A DNA stretch of 64,000 bases from Sequoia sempervirens (lineage: Eukaryota > Streptophyta > Pinopsida > Cupressales > Cupressaceae). Location of the stretch: positions 62,001 to 126,000 of the forward strand of contig VDFB02018342.1 of assembly GCA_007258455.2 (NCBI GenBank), in the 5' to 3' direction. Below, piece after piece: positions 20,701 through 32,028 of this stretch. Position 1 is the first letter of the stretch; every line of letters begins with the position of its first letter. The translations under genes and the position numbers were made by a program. The notes under the pieces are model-generated. The model searched no databases. It was given only the letters and a program-made list of their open reading frames with translations, and was not told where the DNA came from.

Positions 20701-21494
20701 TCCTCAATTTCGTTTCACCTGGTGGCACATATGATGGTCCTCCCTTTGCCACCATCGATATCATGTCCTTATAATAAGGAGATCAGGCAACATGAAACGA
20801 GATGCCATTGGCAAAGAAGAACTTGCCAATGGCATCATCTTTGTCATCCTTGAGCTGCACATTAAACAAATCTGCTATGGGGTTACTTTGAGATTGACTT
20901 TGCAATTTCCATTTCCCCCTCCCCTCTCTTGCATAGGCACTAGAGGAAGAACCTGGTGTCCCTCCTACTCTCTTCTGCAAAGTATGGCTAGATTTCTGTG
21001 GCTGGCTATGCTAAAGATGTGTCCTATGAAGCAAAGTAGTAGGCACATGCGCAACTAGAGTATCATCAAGAACACCACAACTTATTTATTTCAACTTTGT
21101 ATTTCATGTTTTCTAGTTTTTCCAAAAATTCACATATCCCCATATTTTTTCCTCTAATGAAAAGAAGGTGTGCATTAACTCTAGTGATGCTCCCATACCA
21201 CCCCTCACCATAAAAGTTGCACTTACACCTCCTTGTGCCACCAGATGTTTCCCCTTGCCTGCTTAGATCTTTTGTTGCAAATTGTTTAAGAGGGGATTTG
21301 GGATCAAAATGACCCTTAGCATACTTTGCCAATACTGCAGAAGGGCACTCTAAAGTACTTGCTTCACTTGCCATGGAACTAGTTTGGGCTTCATGCTTAG
21401 CCCCATGATCACCCCCCTCAGCCTCAGGTGTATATTCAGGATTAGTATCACTATGTGAATGAACCTCATTCTCACTCATGTCATGAGAGCTCAT
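17784..21494 (-). pseudogene. hAT transposase (BED finger, DUF659, dimerisation), hAT A
   Basis: Reading down the minus strand from ATG 21494: an acidic N-terminus; a worn BED-type zinc finger (KCNFYGEGW...RVNAH, second Cys replaced by Tyr) near 21280-21180; a Ser-rich segment (20980-20783); then the DUF659/catalytic start (SYVPPGETKLRTTILD, 20730-20690). The solo LTR intervenes, and the catalytic part resumes at 19145 (GPYFLKEVDCSEHHKD, VVQVVTD). The C-terminal part runs 18839-17784 and includes the dimerisation motif SSSSAVERNWSAYSFIHS. There are several frameshifts and a TGA near 18350. The first catalytic Asp of the family (Asp-Gly-Trp) reads Asn-Gly-Trp here. The protein would have bound the terminal repeats and excised the element; this copy cannot. 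Confidence 0.85.
19146..20569 (+). mobile_element. Solo LTR (Copia, SIRE-like) inside hAT A
   Basis: The hAT reading jumps from LRTTILD...HRPLINI to TEGPYFLKEVD across this 1424-bp insert, while hAT B reads through the same place. The insert starts TGTTGCAAG, ends TTTTAACA, and has GATGT on both sides (19141-19145 and 20570-20574). Near its end are a C-rich stretch (CCCCCCACCCC) and a CACCGTGGTTTTTCC block. A similar block occurs in the SIRE-like LTRs at 33943-34677 and 38342-39445. No primer site or second LTR is present, so it is a solo LTR left by LTR-LTR recombination. Confidence 0.85.
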
Positions 21495-21501
21495 TGTGGC
21501 A

Positions 21502-21851
21502 CTGCAATAAACAAATAAATTCTATAAGTGCCTAGTTTCAACCTAGTTTAACAAATTTGAAAATAAAATTTGAAAATTTCATGATGAATCTTGATGAAAA
21601 GATGAAAAAAAAAAAACAATGAGCCTTGAAATGAAAATATGAATATGCATTTGCAGCCATGTATATGAAATTATGATTAATTTTTTAATCATAATTTCAT
21701 AGACTGGCTGCAAATGCATATTCATGTTTTCATTTCAATGCCCATTGTAAGATTCAACATCAAACTACATTTTCAAAATGAATCTAAAAACTTGAAAAAA
21801 AAAAACAAAAACAATTTGAAAAAACTTCAAAAAACAGTCATAAAAACCTAC
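21502..21851 (-). other. 5' UTR intron of hAT A transposase gene
   Basis: On the minus strand, CACAAG/GTAGGT at 21852/21851 is a strong donor, and TTATTGCAG at 21502 an acceptor, seven bases before the start codon ATGAGC. hAT B has the same donor and acceptor (54635 and 52434), with similar exon sequence on both sides. This 350-bp intron is 1.85 kb shorter than that of hAT B. Confidence 0.65.
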
Positions 21852-22285
21852 CTTGTGCTTGAAAAACCCTTCAAGATTGGTGTAGAATGCTCCTCCTCTT
21901 CTTCTTCTTTCTCCTTCTCACCCCTCTTGCACTTGTAGCACCTCAAACTCACTCTTTCACTCACTCCTCACTAGTTTTCCTCTTCTTCACCTAGCTGTTG
22001 CAAAACATCAAATGCATATGTGAGTAAAAAAATGAACAATTAGAGTGTTTTATTTCATTTAGAGGCTTTTAGATGGGTCCCACAAGCCTTTAGGGTTCGG
22101 CCCCAAGCACAAAGATCAATGACGTCTCCCTGGTGACTCTCATGTCTTAGTGGCTGTGGCGGGACGGTGGGGGGACGTCTCCCAGCCGTCCCCAAGTCTC
22201 TGAAACGTTTGGGTTGGGGGGACGGCTAAAACTTTTTTGTGGGGGATGGGGGCGGGACGTGTCCCCGTGGAACACTGTAATGAAC

Positions 22286-23249
22286 ATAGTCAAGGACATA
22301 CAACCTTTGCACTATCAATCTATTGTACTTCTAGGGGAGTATATATTCAAACATTCTCCACTTTGCATTTGCATCTCTATTGCTGAATGGTTGGCTAAAG
22401 ATATGTAGGGCCATAGTAGCATTGCACTCCAAAATCTCTCGATTAGTCACAATTTGCCACATTTGTTGTTTGATTTCTAGATTTTTTCTTGAGAATTGTC
22501 TTTTGACTCAGTTTTGCACTTAGGAGCTAAAAATTAAAAGGATAGGTAGACTGAAATTTTGAGTTTAGGTTTATGGCTAGGGCATTCTATGTTTGACTTT
22601 GAGTTGATTATTTTTTTAGTTAAAATTATAAACACAAATGGGGGTTTTTCTTTTAAATTATATCCTAATGAAACTTTTTGTATAAGACATTGGGTTGCCC
22701 TTGAAATAGTAGGTTGTACTCCATGATGGTAGTCCCTCCTACTATTTTAGGATCAAATGTATTTTTTTTACATAAATTCTTTGAAATAATGGCTTTTCAA
22801 AATATGAAATTTTTAATGTTTAATGTTTATTTATTTATTTCTAATCTCTATGCATTGTATTTGACATGAAATAAAAAAATCAAAATTTTCTCTATCTTAT
22901 GAATATAATGTTTGTTTTTTAGTTATAGAATTTGTTGAATTTTCTTGTTTAAAGCAAGGCAATGAATTCCATTTACACTTTTTCCATTTGTCAATGATGT
23001 GTAAATGTAATGCTAATATATGTAGGATAATTTTTTGAAGTTCCTAAGCATCATACCTCTCCCACCATGCATTTGAAATGAAAAAGGTGAAAAAAACTCA
23101 AGCTCATTGTTTACCTTTAGCACAAGAAGACTAGTATGAACTTAAGCAACTTTTACTTGGTTGCAAATCATTTGAGTTGCATTGAATATGTCTTGCATAA
23201 AGTGGTCTCTTTGTGCAAGTCAAAATATCTCAATCTTGGAGATGATTAT
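22286..23249. other. Flank of hAT A, no gene seen
   Basis: AT-rich DNA without a recognisable product. It may include the worn C-terminal end of hAT D, whose central domain starts just to the right, but I could not identify a dimerisation motif. Confidence 0.35.
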
Positions 23250-26060
23250 TGTTTTACTCAAAGAAGTTGCTTCCAAATGCTCTATGATCATGTAGAGTTC
23301 CCTCAAAATTGTTCATTGGGTTTGAAGTCCAAGCATAATTGGAATGTTGGATACAAGAAACATCTTGGTGCATGTAATGGCTTATGGAGCTAAAGTTGCA
23401 ATCATTGATCAATGATTTTCTTGTTGAGACGATATTTATCATCAATCTCCATAGAGATGGTTATAATGGCCTCCTTGGCATTGTCAATGCTCTCATATGG
23501 ATAGCCCATTATAGGTATTTCCCCTTCAACAACATGAAGGAGGCTTACTAAAGGTTTTGTGACTTGATAAAAAATAATAATTAAGCATCAAGAAGAAAAC
23601 ATTAACAAATAAAAAGAACATGATACAAGTAAAGTAGGTAAAACAGGAATGGAATAAGAAATTGCATCTACAATCTTCGTTGGAAGTCAAAAGTGTTGCT
23701 TAACAAAGAGTCAATCCACAACATCAGCATTGGCATTGACCTTCGCTGTGAAGATTAGGATCATCACTCACTAGCAAACATACGTTTCAAAGCAACTTTT
23801 AATTGAAGCAAAAATTGCAACATAATAAAATTGGTTGCAAAGTGGGTTATTACAGGACAAGCCAACTTCTTCATATGTTTCCTTAGTAACTTGAGAGCTT
23901 AATCATGGTTGTATATGCATTTGAAAATAATAAAACCATAGTCTGCAATGAGTTTGACCCAAGAAAGTTTGTCAAAGTCCTCCAATATAAGATATGGAAT
24001 GAGTAGAACAAAGTGTGTAGAAAAAATATGGGTGCCACTCCATGAGAAGTCTACCTACAACAAGATAATTTACTACACTGTCTATAATTAATTGCATGAC
24101 ATTGCCCTTAGCCACAACTTTCTCTAAAATTTTGCAAGGAAATTTTGCACTTTTCACCTTCCTTGAAACACTAATGGATTTTAGGATAACTATTCAACTT
24201 GAGGAAGAAACAAGGAAATTTGACAACAATCTCTTTTGTGAATACCTCAAACCATCATACATGATGGTGCAACCCTTCTTTTGCCATATCTCTTGTTGTT
24301 GACCATTGATGGACCTTACATCTGTAATATCCCTTGCACTAGCTGACTTCAAATGACTGATTTTTGCCTCAAGGAATATTGTCAAATAGTTGGTATGCAA
24401 ACTGAAAATGTTTATTTCTGAGTGTGTAGACCTGCTGGAAGAGTTCTATTGTGTTCTTGTTGCAATGCAGAAGAGATAGAACGATGAAACAAACTTGTAA
24501 TGAAATTGTAATCACCAATGTAAGATTCTGATTTTAAATTTCTGAGTGCACTTATGATATCCAATGCAAACATATACAATGGTAATGGCTGCAAATGTTC
24601 TCATAATTTATTCTCCTTACAAATGTCTCAAGATATAGAAGAGATAGACAAGCAATTATGTAACCTCACATGCATTCAAATATATTCAAATCTCAAATAG
24701 GGATTTTGTTAAACACTTGCCCAACATACTTCAGAATAAGGAAGTCTGAAACTTATTTATTGCTGATATGAAATACTGTCCTCAACATCAGAATTACAAC
24801 CTTCAATGATAACTGATTCTTGTATTACAAAATGATCTCATTTATACTCTAAAGGCTGCCATGAATTTTCAGAATTATGTACTCAGAAATAACAATGCAA
24901 ACATGATAAGTATTACTCAAAACCTGGTTAGGACGATGGCAAATGATAGCAAATGCAAGGCCAATGATCTCCAAATTTTTATAGAATTTTTGAAGCCCTT
25001 TGCACAATAAATCACCCTCCTTGAAAGAGGCCGCCCCTGCTTGCCTGGCAATATTTTAGAAAAATAAATACAGCCTCTAAGCTCCTCAAATTTGTCCTTG
25101 AAATGGTTGTCTTGTCAATAGCAGTTGATTGCTCAAGTACCCACAACCAAAGGACGCCTCTAAGTGAAGATATGAGCAAAAATATGTTTCCAATGATGCC
25201 CTAGCGGCAGTATATCAGACCTCTGCAATTAATTATCAGCAAGCTAATAGCTCGTCCAAGAGACTACAAAATGATTGCTAAGTCCTCGCAAGATGAATGC
25301 TCAAATATCACAAAGAAACACCACCCAAATGAGGCCACATGAATAATCCATGAAAGCTGATATGAAGCTCAATGAGAAAGACTGAAAATATCTTCCCCTC
25401 TCAATGCTGCAATGAAAGCACAAGTTGAACTTCTGAAATGAAGCCCACAACTGGCAACAATCTCAGCTGATAGTTTCATAGCCTCAAAGGCTCAACCAAT
25501 GAGAGTTTTGTTCCCAAAGGCCAAATAGAAAATCTGCAGAAACCCTAGGCTTCTCCACAAACATCAAAAACAATCTTCAATTCCTGGATATGCAAGAATG
25601 AGCCCTTAAGATCCTTTTATACTTTTCTTGGGAGAGCTGACACACTTTTCTTGCCAATGTGGGATAAAAAATATATTTCCCACTTTAAAATATTTAATTG
25701 CACTTTAATAATATTAAAATATCATTATAATATAAAGTGCAAATAAACATTATAACATTATAACATGAGAAATATATTATCTCCCCTCAAAACCATATAA
25801 AATCAAATGTGAAGCCACAAGCAACTACCCAAATGACCCTCTCACCAACTCCTTGGCCTACGAGGGTCAACAACAAGCCAAACTCCATCAATATTTGAAT
25901 ACTAGTTAGAAGGGGACATTACAACATCCATCACCTTCTCATTCAAAATGGAGCCTTTTATTGTTTCATCTTTAGCTGTTAATGCTGCCTCAGCAATAGC
26001 ATCTACTGAAATGTGCCAATAAGTACATATAAAAAAAATAAAAAATAAAAAAAAGTATTA
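23250..26060 (-). pseudogene. hAT D transposase remnant (DUF659 type)
   Basis: On the minus strand the sequence reads ILNEKVMDV (25950-25924), then skips the 1601-bp solo LTR and continues at 24322 with RSINGQQQEIWQKKGCTIM and a retained Asp-Gly. Then follow FLVSSSSS, a worn VVQ-like region ending VVGRLLMEWHPYFFYTLCS, KLSWVKLI, HFATNFI, and at 23590-23280 VSLLHVVEGEIPIMGYPY, IDNAKEAI and HKPLHAPRCFLYPTF. This order is that of DUF659 hAT transposases. Many stops and frameshifts show long decay. Neither the transposon ends nor the N-terminal finger nor the dimerisation domain could be found. Confidence 0.7.
24323..25923 (-). mobile_element. Solo LTR inside hAT D (TGTAATRTCCC family)
   Basis: Flanked by ACATC on both sides (24318-24322 and 25924-25928), and its removal rejoins the hAT D frame (MDV/RSING). 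The minus-strand 5' end reads TGTAATGTCCCCTTCT. The other end is GGGATATTACA, so the termini also form an imperfect inverted repeat of about 11 bp. A TATA-like element (AGTATAAAAGG, plus-strand 25613-25624) lies about 305 bp into the LTR on the minus strand. That fits a U3 promoter and fixes orientation. No interior region, primer site or coding sequence is present. Confidence 0.82.
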
Positions 26061-26597
26061 TAAATTTAAACACACCCTTTTAAAATTTGGGAGGCAAATA
26101 AATAAAAAAATATTTGGTCACATAAAATGGAATTGAAGAATAGAGTGAAAATAATCTAACCATGCTTTTTGCTGCTTTGTGTTTGTGTCTATTCCAACTA
26201 GTGATCTCAAGTGATGGTTAGGAATTCAGAGATGTGGTATAGTATTGGAATTCTCTTGATCCACAAACTTTAGGGCCACCACTAATGCTCAACCTTGAAA
26301 GGAATGGATGAAGTTTAGAAGCAAGAGTGTGTACTAGGTTCATGTTTGTCATTTATTCTCTTTTCTTCTTTCTAAGGTCTGTTTCCTCATAAGCCTCTGT
26401 GTTTGCATCTTTTGCACAACTTTAGGTGGGGGCTTATGCAAACAAAGAATGGCCACGGCTAGGTATATGGGAAAGGTTGGATTTTAGGTGATTAATACCT
26501 CCACTAAGTTTGATTTTGCAATCATTGTGATCCATTTTTCTTTTCTTATGACCTATGGTGGTATGTTTTCAACAAGGGCCCTCTTATTGGTGCTAAT
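26061..26597. other. Flank between hAT D and Gypsy-3
   Basis: AT-rich DNA with A-rich stretches at 26031-26056 and 26100-26120 and no recognisable coding region. Confidence 0.35.
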
Positions 26598-26996
26598 GTC
26601 ATGACAATTTGTGTAGTGGGCCAAAATGTAATTAGTCGGTCGGGAATAAAGAAATAAGAAATAAGACTTAGTTTGATAATTAATGTAAGTGCTTGGTTGT
26701 GTTAGTTGGTAGTTAGTGATTTGGGAATTAGTTCCTGAGAGAATAATTAATGTAATGAAACGACGCGACGGTTGGTCTTCAACCACCACTCGCACGCTAT
26801 ATGTATCAGAGTCATGTAGTTAGTAGAGATGTTACTGTTGTGGCTATGATTGTCATGAAATACTTGTACGACATCTGTTTGATAAATAAAGGCAACAGTG
26901 ATGATTTTATGCTTTAGATTCTAGTATGTTGTTATGTTCTGTCAATTATTCTCGTTTACTAATTGCATATGTTGGAATTCAATCCATGAGTAAACA
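26598..26996 (+). repeat. Gypsy-3 5' LTR
   Basis: Starts TGTCATGACAATTTG and ends GAGTAAACA. It shares the general plan of the Gypsy-1 LTR (GGTTGG...AACCACC..CGC block, GATAAATAAAGGCA), with much substitution. Confidence 0.72.
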
Positions 26997-26998
26997 TT

Positions 26999-27011
26999 TG
27001 GCGCCATTGCC
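26999..27011 (+). other. Gypsy-3 primer-binding site
   Basis: TGGCGCCATTGCC, one mismatch from the tRNA-Asp-type site of Gypsy-1, at the same distance from the LTR. Confidence 0.8.
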
Positions 27012-27052
27012 TAAGCGGACTAGGGAATCACTTGTAGCACGATGGCAGTGTA

Positions 27053-28520
27053 ATGGGTTGACCGGCGGAAGAGCCTGTGGAAGCTAATGAAGAAAGGGAA
27101 GACCAGTTGACATAAGATTTGATAAATCTGTGGAATATATCACTAAGAGATCATGCATAGAGGTAATCCCTCAGGCGAGAGATCCCTGAAGCAGTTATTT
27201 GGGACAGACTGGAAGTGAACAACGAGGTTAACCGCCTCCTCAATCATATTATGAGATTACTGGCCCTCCATTTCATCATCCTATAGGACCTTCGGGTGGA
27301 GGAGGATCAGGAATACCAAAGGAAAAAAATATTACAGAGGTATGAAGAGAGAACCAAATGAGAAGAGGAGGAACAAGACACTAGCCGGAGATGTACTCCC
27401 GGTAACAAACAATGATTGCATGAACAACTTTTAATGCCCATACAGCCGAACAAAGACAAGAACCTAGTACCAAGCAGGCACGAGACTCGAGAAGAGAAGG
27501 TTCGGCGATCACTCAGGCTATAGAAGCAAGAAAACTAGCGATGAAGACTAAGGAAAGTTGATAAAGAATTTAATCAGGATCTAATTGAAATAAACCAAAG
27601 TATTAAAAGAACACATGAGAATCTTAAAGAAATAGACCGATCCATCAGTAGAGCACATCAAAGTTTGGTTGAAGGGAGGGATGAAGGACCCTTCAACACT
27701 CCGTATGTAGGAAGGTACAATATCAGTGAAAATGAAAATGAATTAAGTGAAGAACTTAAGAATAGCATCAAATGCATTCGGGAGTTGTCCATATTAGACG
27801 ACGACGAACAACTGACGATTGGAAGATCTGAGCCCATAACCCCATGGCGGAGGGAGTACCAGAGGGAACTCTAGGATACTCAAGGTGTCGAGGATGTTGA
27901 CGAAAGATGTGTGAGTGACTCGTATGTGGCCGAGAGAGCAAGTGACGCATCAGAACATAATGGGAAAACTAGTCTAGTTGGGTCCAATACACAGGGCAGA
28001 CAAAGGGGAAGGATGGTGACTCCAACCGAGCAACAAAAGCTATTGAAATTTACGGGGAATGGGTTAGAAGATCTAGTATGACATTGCAAAACATGTGAAA
28101 CAATTTGGATAGCAAATAGAAAGAACGAAGCCAACGCCAATCTAGCAACAACAACAAACAAGGTGAAGAATGGTGGGACGATGAACAATGGGAAGCTTAC
28201 ACCAAGAAGATGGCCCCCCTATTTGAAGACAGTCATAATGACTGAGGACACGTTTGTATCTCACGTCGATGGATACATGGAAGACCTGGTGAAGCAAATG
28301 CGAACGGACAAAAGGAAGGTGCCGAATTTGACAAAGGTTGCAACGAAGGATGGACTTTGGAGAGTGATACCCAATCGAGCGGGACCACCAAAAGTAGATG
28401 GAGAGGACATAACTTGGTATCAGTAGTATGGCGAGAGGTACGTGGATGGTAGTTTCAAAGGCATAGGCCTATCCCGATTAGTGGACAAATGGTTTGACAT
28501 CAAGTTCATAGGTACCTGAT
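27053..28520 (+). pseudogene. gag: ORF0 plus chimeric Gag, Gypsy-3
   Basis: One reading frame can be followed from ATG 27053 to a TGA at about 28518, broken by several stops. Its first part is ORF0, ending at the conserved Gln-TGA (27413-27415). Then comes the Gag N-terminus (PNKDKN; EGRDEGPFNTPYVGRYN), matching Gypsy-1 up to HCKTCETIWIAN at about 28113. There the Gag capsid should start. Instead the frame continues without shift into about 135 unrelated codons (PPYLKTVIMTEDTFVSHV, LWRVIPNRAGPPKV, YGERYVDGSFKGIGLSRL). I do not recognise that segment. All zinc knuckles and the protease are missing. An in-frame fusion of this kind points to template switching or capture of foreign RNA. Confidence 0.65.
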
Positions 28521-28599
28521 GCGAGGAAGAATGCTACAAGAGGCCTTTGTACACCTGCAAATGGCATTATGCCTTGGAGTTGAAGGTTCAGGAAGGTGG

Positions 28600-29610
28600 C
28601 AAAGAGAGGTATGAAAAGAAAAAATAATCAAAAAGAAAGAAATAATAGAAAAGAGCAAAAAATAGGAGAGAGAAAAGAGACAGAGGAGAGAGAATAAAAA
28701 TAAAGAGAAAGAAGATAGAGGAGAGAGAAAAGAGATAGAGGAGAGAAAATAAAAGGGAGAAAGAAGACGGAGGAGAGAGAAAACAAAGGCAAGAGAAGTG
28801 TCGGAGGAGAGAGAAAGAGAAAAAGGAGACAAAGGAAGAAAAAAGAATAAAAAATTAAAGACAAAGGAGATTAAGAAAGTTCGAAGTAGGAAGCATATTA
28901 AAATGACCAAGGCTCTTATATGCATCAAAAGCAAGATCGTATGCCATACTAGACGAATAAAGCCCGCACAAATTGCCAAGGAGAAAAAGACAAGGCGAGT
29001 AAAATCAAAGCCAAATGTGAAGTACAAAAAGTCAACAGGAAGAAAAGATGCCAAGCAATTAAATTTTTTAAAGGCCATATGAAGCAAAGGAGAAGCCAGA
29101 CGACTTAAAGAAAGAACCACCATTCGAGCAACAGAGAAGGAGATATCCGTGCAAGAGAAGAAAACCATAAAGACTGTACAAGTCTTGAGGAGTGTTGTAC
29201 ATGCTTTTATCTTGAGAGTTGTACGAGAATTGATAAAGATGGCCGTATGAGAATTAGCTAGGGGTGTGGTTCGAGAAGAAATATTGAAGGGCGTACAAGG
29301 AACTATGCTGTGAAAGGCCGCGTTAAGTGTTGGAGGAGAAAAGTCTGTGCGAACAAATTTGGCAAGGGCCGTACGATTGAGAGTGTAGAGATTGGTCGTG
29401 CATAGCCCCAAAAGTAATAAAGACACCGTACAGAATCTGAAGAAAATGGTTGGCCCATTCAAGTTGAAGGCAACACGAAGCAACGGTAGGATCACACAAG
29501 AAGCCAGAAAGTCCGTACAAAACAGAGGGGATTGGGAGGCCGTACGAAACCCCCATTCAAAGTTTGCCGTCCAAAACTTCAAAGTTAGGTTTGCTGTGTG
29601 AAAAAGTAAT
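28600..29610 (+). pseudogene. Purine tract and decayed basic repeat region, Gypsy-3
   Basis: From about 28610 to 28870 the plus strand is almost pure purine (AGAGAGAAAAGAGA and variants). A Lys/Arg-rich frame follows at 28798-29082 (KVRSRKHIKMTKALIC), then degenerate CGTACG-type motifs to about 29600 (GCCGTACGATTG, ACCGTACAG, GTCCGTACAAAAC). Layout and order match Gypsy-1 10305-11680. The long antisense frame over the purine tract (28506-29582, minus) is only a composition effect. Confidence 0.6.
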
Positions 29611-29767
29611 TTAAAGCATAATTTTAATTTGAAGAAGTCGAGACAAGTTGCTAAGGCACAACAAGTTGTACTATTTCAGGAGAAAAATTGTCGAGAGTAG
29701 TGTGCTGGTTGTGAGTGACTGTTATTGTAACCGTTGACAACTACCATTTAAGTCAAGAAATTCAAAA

Positions 29768-30966
29768 TTGGTAGGGAAGTGTTGTGAAACAAAAGTGCAT
29801 TGGTGCTATCAAGAGAACAAATATCATCCAGAAAGAAAAATGGCAGCCAGTTCCAGCAAAGCTAAGAAATTGACTATCATTTGGCCAAAGGTTGCAGGCG
29901 GCACAACAAGGGCCAGAGGAAGAGACGATGCATTCACTCCAGAGACAATCACTTGGGAAAGCCTTAGCGGTGCAAAATGCCAGTCATGGTGGTCTTCAAC
30001 GCTTGACTCTCACATATTGAAGAAAGCATTGGAAAAAGGACAAGTGGACAAAGCAGCACAGGTGCTATTCTTCAACGCAAGAGAGTTCGAGCGATATCTA
30101 CACTAGTTGGTAGCTGGCTATGACAGGCATGGCCACCGGTCTATAATTAAATTCAGAGGTTGCAAGGTGACAGTGTAGCAGGGCTCCCTTGAATTTACAA
30201 GGGTTTTTGGAATCCTTTGTCGAGGGCTTGCACTAACAAAACTGCCAAGAAAGATGCTGAGGCAGAAAAGGAGGCCATCGTTGCGAGGGTTTGTAGGTCT
30301 AATCTAACACAGGAGGAGAAAGACACCACCTGGGGTGCTGGCAATAGAGGTCTAAGGAAGAACTTCCTCGACAATGTCGAGTGGAAGTGTGTACTTGATT
30401 TAATCAAAAGCAGACTTACAGGAGCAAGTAGGGTGTTAGATATTGTGGTTTGGATGATTGGGTTAATGATTGCTAATGTGTACAATTGGGCGAGTGGGCT
30501 TTTAGAGTGGATGAGAGACTTTATGAGTCTTTGACACAAAGCTTGTTATATGATGCAACATGCCATAGGGCTATTTCTGGACGCAATCCGTCGGTAGGTG
30601 CCTCCTAGCCATTGGGGTGCACTACGGCCATTGGCAAAGATTGATGGCGAGTGGCCTACTGTATTCTATTGGGCCAATCTTGGAATACAGAGCATGGGAG
30701 ATGAAGCACAACAGGTAGCACCGTCAGCAAAGAGGAGACGACAGATGGTTACGCAAAGGCCGAGCAAGGAGGAGGAGGACAACAAACAGGAGGAAGAACA
30801 CAGTGGAGAGGGTGACACCATAGATGATGCATCGATTAATGTTTTGTCAAACGAGGATGAGGAGATGAATGGAGATGGAGTCTCTGTAGTCAAGGAGGTT
30901 GGGTTTCAGGAGGTGGAGGCAATCATTGCTAACACACCAAATGTGCCTAGCAGGCCATTCCTATAG
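29768..30966 (+). pseudogene. Large 3' ORF of Gypsy-3, unrecognised plant TE domain
   Basis: Two frames joined by a shift near 30110-30215. The first (112 codons) reads AASSSKAKKLTIIWPKV, DDAFTPETITWESLSG and FFNAREFERYLH. The second continues KTAKKDAEAEKEAIVARV, GNRGLRKNFLDNVEWKCV, then hydrophobic IVVWMIGLMIANVYNWAS, and after a stop WGALRPLAKIDGEWPTVF, ending in an acidic tail near 30960. The position between pol (lost) and the 3' LTR fits the extra 3' ORF of Tat/Athila-type elements. The FTPETI phrase recalls the putative plant transposon domain found in such ORFs. That is a family-level guess. It may be capsid- or envelope-like; nothing catalytic is visible. Confidence 0.5.
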
Positions 30967-31140
30967 TTCCCCCACCGGCAGTACAAGGGATGCTAGTAGT
31001 AGCATCCATGCCAACATCTACACCAGTAGCAGTGGTCGCTTGTGAGGAAGGAAAAGAGGACGATGACGAGTCTGTGGATGCCTGGCTTGACAGGATGGGT
31101 GAACAAGTACAAACCCCTCCACTGATGTCATGACAATTTG

Positions 31141-32028
31141 CAGATTATAAAAAATGGAGAGACGAGAAAAAGAATGTATGATGGAACAAAGTGAAGGAGC
31201 AAAAATAGAGAAAAGAGTGAAAAATAGATTAAAGAAAAAAAATGAAAAAAGGTAAAGAAAGACATGCCTGTTTGAATTAGCTGCCCCAAATTCCCTTTGA
31301 TGCTTCATATGCATTATGTGCTGCTCCAAAATCACTGGATGCAATTGACTATTATGTGTTAGCTGTTTTCGTTGTGTCGCTCCAAATTCACTCATATTTT
31401 TGTTTTTTCTTTGTCTGTGTACTTTGTGCTTTGTGTTGTGTTTGTCTTATGTGTTTTAGTATTAGGTTTATGCTCGTTTTAGTTCTAGCTTATTTTTCTT
31501 TTGTGGTTGGGTTGGGTAAGTCTCTCTAGCAGGACTCACCAATCTACCCAAAAGCTGCAAGTCTGCTAGAATTGCTGGCTCTATAAAATGGACAGCAGGC
31601 CTTGTTTAGGCCTGCTCAACTTGTTACTCACTGGGCTGGTCTGTTTTCCAGCAATTCTGGTAATAGTAAATTTTGCATTTTTGATTCGCCCTCTTCACTC
31701 ATGGTGTTTAAATTTAGTATTAGTTACTTTTCCAGAGATTGCATTTAATAAAATGTAATTTCAGTCTTTCTGTAAACATCCATCTACTTTCTAATTTCAT
31801 ATTCTTCTGAGATCTGAGACCATAAAGTTGGAGGAATAGAAATGTTTCATTTGCAAAAATCAACATTGAGAAAATGATGGAAAATTGTTGAATTGGTTAA
31901 GATTATAAGATAAATGATAATGTGCCATAACTGTGATTTATAACCTTAATGTTTTTTGGTACCTATAATGTTAAATGTAAATGTTTCTTGTCTGTGGCTT
32001 AATAGTGAAATTTTCTACTCAATGACAG
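31141..32028. other. TE-poor stretch with TATA and hairpin, upstream of PUR7 exon
   Basis: After the Gypsy-3 end and an A-rich tail (to about 31260) no protein domain is seen. CTATAAAATG at 31581-31590 resembles a TATA box. Four bases later AGCAGGCC-TTGTTTA-GGCCTGCT (31594-31616) forms a perfect 8-bp hairpin. The last bases before 32029 form a splice acceptor (TACTCAATGACAG). This could be an intron containing an old LTR promoter, or true upstream DNA. Confidence 0.4.

Larger units (their letters stand above)
17343..22277 (-). mobile_element. hAT transposon A
   Basis: Termini are TAGTGTTCCATGG on the left and the inverted match CAGTGTTCCACGG on the right. They are flanked by a perfect 8-bp target duplication TAATGAAC (17335-17342 and 22278-22285). 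The 8-bp duplication and T/CAG-G start are hallmarks of the hAT superfamily. Both subterminal regions are GC-rich and G-skewed. The 4935-bp element carries a broken transposase on the minus strand and a later solo LTR (19146-20569). It lies just 5 bp beyond the target duplication of the preceding LTR element. Confidence 0.92.
26598..31140 (+). mobile_element. Gypsy-3, non-autonomous relative of Gypsy-1
   Basis: A 399-bp 5' LTR (26598-26996) is followed by a primer site (TGGCGCCATTGCC), the ORF0-TGA-gag arrangement, a purine-rich tract, a decayed CGTACG-type basic region and a large 3' ORF. At 31126-31140 the 15 bases TGTCATGACAATTTG repeat the start of the 5' LTR exactly and then stop, so the 3' LTR is cut to its first 15 bp. 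No reverse transcriptase, integrase or protease is present. Numerous stops make it older than Gypsy-1. The 5-bp target duplication cannot be checked because the 3' LTR is lost. Confidence 0.78.

Noticed and set aside
24323..25923. A MITE or small DNA transposon, because of its inverted ends
   Set aside because: A 5-bp duplication, TG/CA ends, a minus-strand TATA about 305 bp in and resemblance to the starts of other solo LTRs here favour a solo LTR, though this is not proven.
28506..29582. A 358-codon open frame on the minus strand
   Set aside because: It lies opposite the purine-rich and basic-repeat region of Gypsy-3, so it is a long run of Leu, Phe and Ser from pyrimidine-rich DNA, with no domain and no start context.
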